A stretch of DNA of 64,000 nucleotides from Cyathus striatus (taxonomy: Eukaryota > Basidiomycota > Agaricomycetes > Agaricales > Nidulariaceae). Below are positions 60,339-64,000 of the stretch, in pieces (the stretch's first letter is position 1; each line of letters starts with the position of its first letter). The notes below the pieces were generated by a model. The model was given only the letters and a program-made list of their open reading frames with translations. It was not told the DNA's origin and did not search any database. The DNA is taken from NCBI GenBank assembly GCA_025738555.1, contig JAOVFP010000010.1, positions 2,046,001 to 2,110,000 on the forward strand, in the 5' to 3' direction. Made by a program: the position numbers and the translations under genes.

Positions 60339-61877
60339 ATGTTATGTATGCAAGGTCTTGGAGGCATTGCAACTATGTGTATCACAAATTTTGAGAGAAA
60401 GAGTAGCTTGATTACATAGTACTTAGTTGAAATGAGAAATCTTAAATGATGCCTTTCAATCTGCTAATTTGTTTTTTGATGAGTGGTCTATTTGGTAAGT
60501 AGTAAATAAAAGCACCTTAGTGTACCTGTTCAATCATACTCATATCATGGGTGGTGAATAGTATTTGAGATATTACAACTTTTTACATAATGTCAGTAGT
60601 GTTTTTAAGTATGAGGTGTGCCATGGCAGGTGTCAAGTCTCTACATGGAGTACAGTGCTAGTTAATTTTAATTGATAATAGTCAATGTGCTAGGGCATGA
60701 ATATGAGTGAGTAGTTTGATTATGGAATGGTAATCACAGTGCTGTAGTACACCTGGTCAAGTATATGCATATCATGGCAGGGATATTAGACACATAGGAG
60801 ACCCAAGTTGATTCATATTAAAGCTATTTTTTGCACCCTTTCCACCAGCTATTCGTTCAGATTCTTAAAACATTTGTTAGAATAATGTTACTGACACTGC
60901 AAAAAGTTCAACTTTACTACTTAAACACCATGGAGACAATTATACTTCAACAAGTATACAAAAGCACCTGGGAGATTACCACTTTATTTTCATCTGTAAG
61001 TTTTACAACATTGAGAAGCTCAGCTTCAAATTTGCTGCTTCATAAAGACATACACATGCCTTTCCTTTTAGTTGAAAAGACACCATAACTTCACTAAGTG
61101 TTTATTGAATAATTAATGTATTAATGATAGGCAGAGGCATATTTTTGATCTTTACACTATGGGTGTGGTGTGGTGAATTGAATGCTCAACTTCAAACACT
61201 CCCCTCCATTCAGAAGCCTGTACTGCTACAGCTGAAAAGACATATTGGGAGATGGTAATGAAACACTTTTCTGGTACAAAGTGTACCCATCTGATAGAAT
61301 TGATATCATTTTGCTATTTTTTGTTAAATAGTACTGATTAGTGGTGGCTTTTGGGCTCTTCCCCAACAGTGTGGTAAAGTATTGTACCAATTGTTGACCA
61401 TCTGAGTAAGTAAGGTCAATGTTGTAAAACTTATAGACAAAGACAAAGTGGTAAACTAGGCACCTTAGTGCACCTGGTCAAATATACTTGTACAGCTTGT
61501 GTACAGAAGATCTAGATCCAGCACTTAGGTGCACAGGAATTTATGAAGTATTCTTCATCCAAGTTATGTTTTGGGTACTTAAAGTAGCTGTGTGATTCAC
61601 CACATGCATACAAAAATGTATTGTTTGTCCCAAATCCACATGTGCATATGAATACCTGTCATTTTACAAGCATGTAAACTAAGACACTTCATTTACCACT
61701 TACAAAATCTTTTTCAAAACCTTTAGTATGTTAAAGCATTACTTTTATGTTGTACTCGATATAGAGACCTGCCATCACCTCACATTCAAAATCCTATCAC
61801 TGATACCATGCAAAATTTATGACCATGTGACATTACAAAATGCAAATATGATTCAACAGGTTTACTAACATGCATTA

Positions 61878-62215
61878 CTGTACTATTTTGACTGATTGTT
61901 CAGTCACATGTCACACAGGGTCTCTGAACAGAACAAATTCAGGCCTTGTCACACATCCCAGAGAGCATTGAACAAAGGGTCAAGGTAATTAAATAAGGCA
62001 TAATTTTGATGATTTTTTTTTTACATTAGATGTATGTATCATATCATAAAATAGTGTTTCATGTTCATCATTGTTAAAAATCTGAGGACAATGAACATTG
62101 TTGGCATGAACAAATCTTAAGCATGTCACACACTGAACTGGTCCCTGAACTGAACAATGAACCCAAATTTTTGGTCATGCTCAAAATGAGTGAACAATTG
62201 GTCAAAATAGTACAG
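61878..62215. mobile_element. 338-bp TA-flanked MITE (CTGTA family)
   Basis: The ends CTGTACTATTTTGACTGATT and, in reverse complement, CTGTACTATTTTGACCAATT both continue GTTCA. TA flanks at 61876-61877 and 62216-62217. Unit A keeps the empty site CATTATTTGCAACTTG with a single TA at 52753-52754. CAGTCACATGTCACAC and TTGTCACACATCC words lie inside. There is no coding region. Confidence 0.93.
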
Positions 62216-62399
62216 TATTTGCAACTTGTCAAATAACATTTAAAAATACTATGTGTAAGCTTTAGATAACATTAACTTCAACACTCACATTCAGTAAAAG
62301 ATAAGAATGGAAACTTGATGTATAAATCAATTTTTAAGCTTTATTCTCCAAATAAATATACCTGCTATACTTCTGAATACACTCATCAGGCACACAAAG

Positions 62400-64000
62400 T
62401 AGTGTTGCCATTCGCTCGGCTTGAAAGCCATGAGCCAATGAACTGAGCTGAAAAATAGCGGAGCTGAGTGGCTATTAGATAGCTGTGTTCTGACAGGTTG
62501 AGCTTGGTCAGGAACTGCTCAGGTTGTGCTCAGGTCCAGCTACGAGCTTGCTTAACTGCTGCTCAGTCACTTTCAGTCACTATTCACAGCATATGAGTCT
62601 TAAAGTTCACCTGTTGTCTGAAACATGTTCTTTACATATTAATGCTATGCATTTCATTACTTCAACAGTTCAGTAGCATAGTATCAAGTATCAACCTATA
62701 CCATATAATAAATTGTGCAGTGAGCCCATTAACCATTATGCCAAAAAAAATTAGTGTTAAGAAATGTTAACTACCTTTCATTGATACCAGATCTCCATTT
62801 TTTACATGCACATTGCTTGATGGTGGCCTAATGGTCAGTGGACAGTGCTATGTACAATGATTTTCAAGAGTAGGCAAATGTTTCACTGATAGAAGTCAGT
62901 GAAAATTTCAAATATAAAGTCCAGCAGGTGTAGCAAAGTCACTGTAGCATGGCTCCATCAGTTTTCTTCTCAAATTATGACTTGAAAAACACATGGTCAA
63001 GCCCATGCTCAAGTGGCTCAAGTAAATGGCACTGGCACACCCGGTACAACAGCACTACAAGTAACTGGTGAGTATTAAATAATTACATTCCATCACTATT
63101 GTACTCATTGAACACTGTATATTATTTTAGAAAATACAGGTCCTGTCATAATGAAACAACATCATCCTCTGCAAGACACTTAGCCTTCAGTACCAGAAGC
63201 CAAGGCATTTGCAGAATTGGTAACCACAGAGAATATAATGCCAGGTGATTGTAAACTCCCAGATGAGTCTTTACAGCTTCCGTATCATCAACTGCAGGCT
63301 ATATGAGGTGAGTTTTAATTATAGCCTCTTATTATTAATTAACTTGTGATGAAATAGGTACATCCAAAGACTTGAACATGGCAGTCAATGATCCTTTTCA
63401 CATACTGAGACCTCAGCCAGTTCCTCTGCTGTGTACACCACCTTGTAATAGTCTTCATGTGCCAACACCAACCTCAGCAGAGTCATTTGCCTCTCCAGAC
63501 TATGTGTCTAGTGCCTCTGACAGTCCACTTTCAACATGCATAATTGCATCTTTACAGGCTAAAAGTTGCAACAATACACCTACTAGTCAACAATTGAATC
63601 ACAGCCCACAAAATAATAAATCATCTCCAAGGGCAAGAGATGTATGGGAGTTCTTCAATGATATTGGAGGATTTAAGCATTGTATCTTCTGCCAGTAAGT
63701 GCTAAATTTTTTACATTCATTACACAATGCTCACAGATAAATTACTAGGCAACAGAAGTGCACTGATCCAAAGGTTAAGGTAGCCCATTATGCTCCAAAG
63801 ACTGGAACAAGTGTACTGTGAAAGCATCTGTGCAATACTCATGGGCTTGAATGGATTGGTGCTTGTGAATGACTAGAGATCGAGGTTAAAGCCAAAATTG
63901 CCCAGGGATTGCTATGTGAGTATAAAAGAAAGAAAGGTTTGAGTTGTGAAGGGGAAGATGCTAGTCAGCCACACCTCAAATACTCTCAGGAGGCATTTGT
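62400..64000 (+). mobile_element. hAT-superfamily element, left part, runs off the window
   Basis: The element begins TAGTGTTGCCATTCGCTCGG, the same TAGTGT start as the hAT in gene C. It is followed by a subterminal field of GAGCTGAGC/TGCTCAGG words (62440-62580). It interrupts unit B exactly where unit A reads ATACAAAGGCACC (52947-52959). The left flank ACACAAAG (62392-62399) is the predicted 8-bp target duplication. The right end is outside the window. A transposase with a BED zinc finger lies at its right part. Confidence 0.75.
63378..64000 (+). pseudogene. hAT transposase N-terminus with BED zinc finger, two stops
   Basis: The first exon ends RARDVWEFFNDIGGFKHCIF followed by CQ at a GT donor (about 63696). 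After an intron of about 55 bp with acceptor near 63749, the frame continues HYAPKTGTSVL-stop-KHLCNTHGLEWIGACE-stop-LEIEVKAKIAQ. W..F, C..C and H..H in this spacing form a BED-type zinc finger, the DNA-binding domain of hAT transposases. Both stops are TGA where CGA (Arg) would be expected, so two C-to-T changes explain them. The catalytic core is outside the window. The upstream ATG at 63378 is only one possible start. Confidence 0.65.

Larger units (their letters stand above)
56043..62399. repeat. Segmental duplication unit B
   Basis: This is the direct repeat of 47629-52955. It contains transporter copy 2 (56308-57323) and its upstream region. From 57324 on it is a non-coding AT-rich stretch with insertions absent from unit A at 59297-59832, 60107-60338 and 61878-62215. 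It is cut by a hAT element at 62400. No gene lies between 57324 and 62399. Confidence 0.85.

Noticed and set aside
1..64000. Search for a CRISPR array, bacterial defence island or clustered biosynthetic pathway
   Set aside because: Introns, gene families and the tRNA are eukaryotic. No regular direct repeats with unique spacers were seen, and the only catalytic genes (P450 relics, beta-lactamase-like) do not form a coherent pathway.

Overview
The window looks like a transposon-rich accessory region of an agaricomycete (mushroom-forming basidiomycete) genome. The evidence is short GT-AG introns of about 50 bp in every gene, a Plavaka-type transposase, expanded multi-intron F-box/LRR-like genes, a basidiomycete-style cytochrome P450 family, a seven-TM protein of mushroom type, and a nuclear tRNA gene with a short intron. 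No species is claimed.

Layout. 50-2552 is most of a Plavaka transposase gene on +, open through six introns. 5136-5930 is a TA-flanked pogo-like element that keeps only a transposase C-terminus. 6240-9799 (-) holds two broken P450 copies in tandem. 11170-11253 (-) is tRNA-Gln(CTG). 11474-12104 and 13104-13340 are F-box relics. 15397-16585 (-) is an intact seven-TM protein gene. 19023-24324 is a mosaic of an F-box fragment split by a solo LTR, joined to a fourth P450 relic whose first intron carries a 3.7-kb insertion. 26588-28879 (+) is an intact serine beta-lactamase-like gene. 28993-41473 (+) is an F-box cluster with two intact paralogues (A 29924-32205, B 33873-36177) and a dead third one (C) split by a hAT element that itself holds a mariner-type element. 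42892-45030 (-) is the best preserved P450 copy, with one in-frame stop. It is flanked by two tandem arrays of a tRNA-like (SINE-like) repeat and by a solo LTR sitting inside a tRNA-Gln relic.

47342-62399 is a large direct duplication. Unit A carries an intact triose-phosphate/nucleotide-sugar transporter gene, and unit B carries a copy that is truncated and has an in-frame stop. The long AT-rich non-coding part of both units is made of degenerate tandem repeats. Unit A preserves the empty sites of several later insertions in unit B: a solo LTR with 5-bp TSD, a TA-flanked MITE, a 232-bp insert with 10-bp repeats, and a hAT element running off the right edge.

Genes likely to be functional are the Plavaka transposase (N-terminus outside the window), the tRNA-Gln, the seven-TM protein, the beta-lactamase-like enzyme, F-box proteins A and B, and transporter copy 1. 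Nothing suggests a shared operon-like pathway. The strongest biological stories are local gene duplication followed by decay, and a layered transposon record that can be read from paired empty and occupied sites. No CRISPR array or clear immune or biosynthetic cluster was seen.
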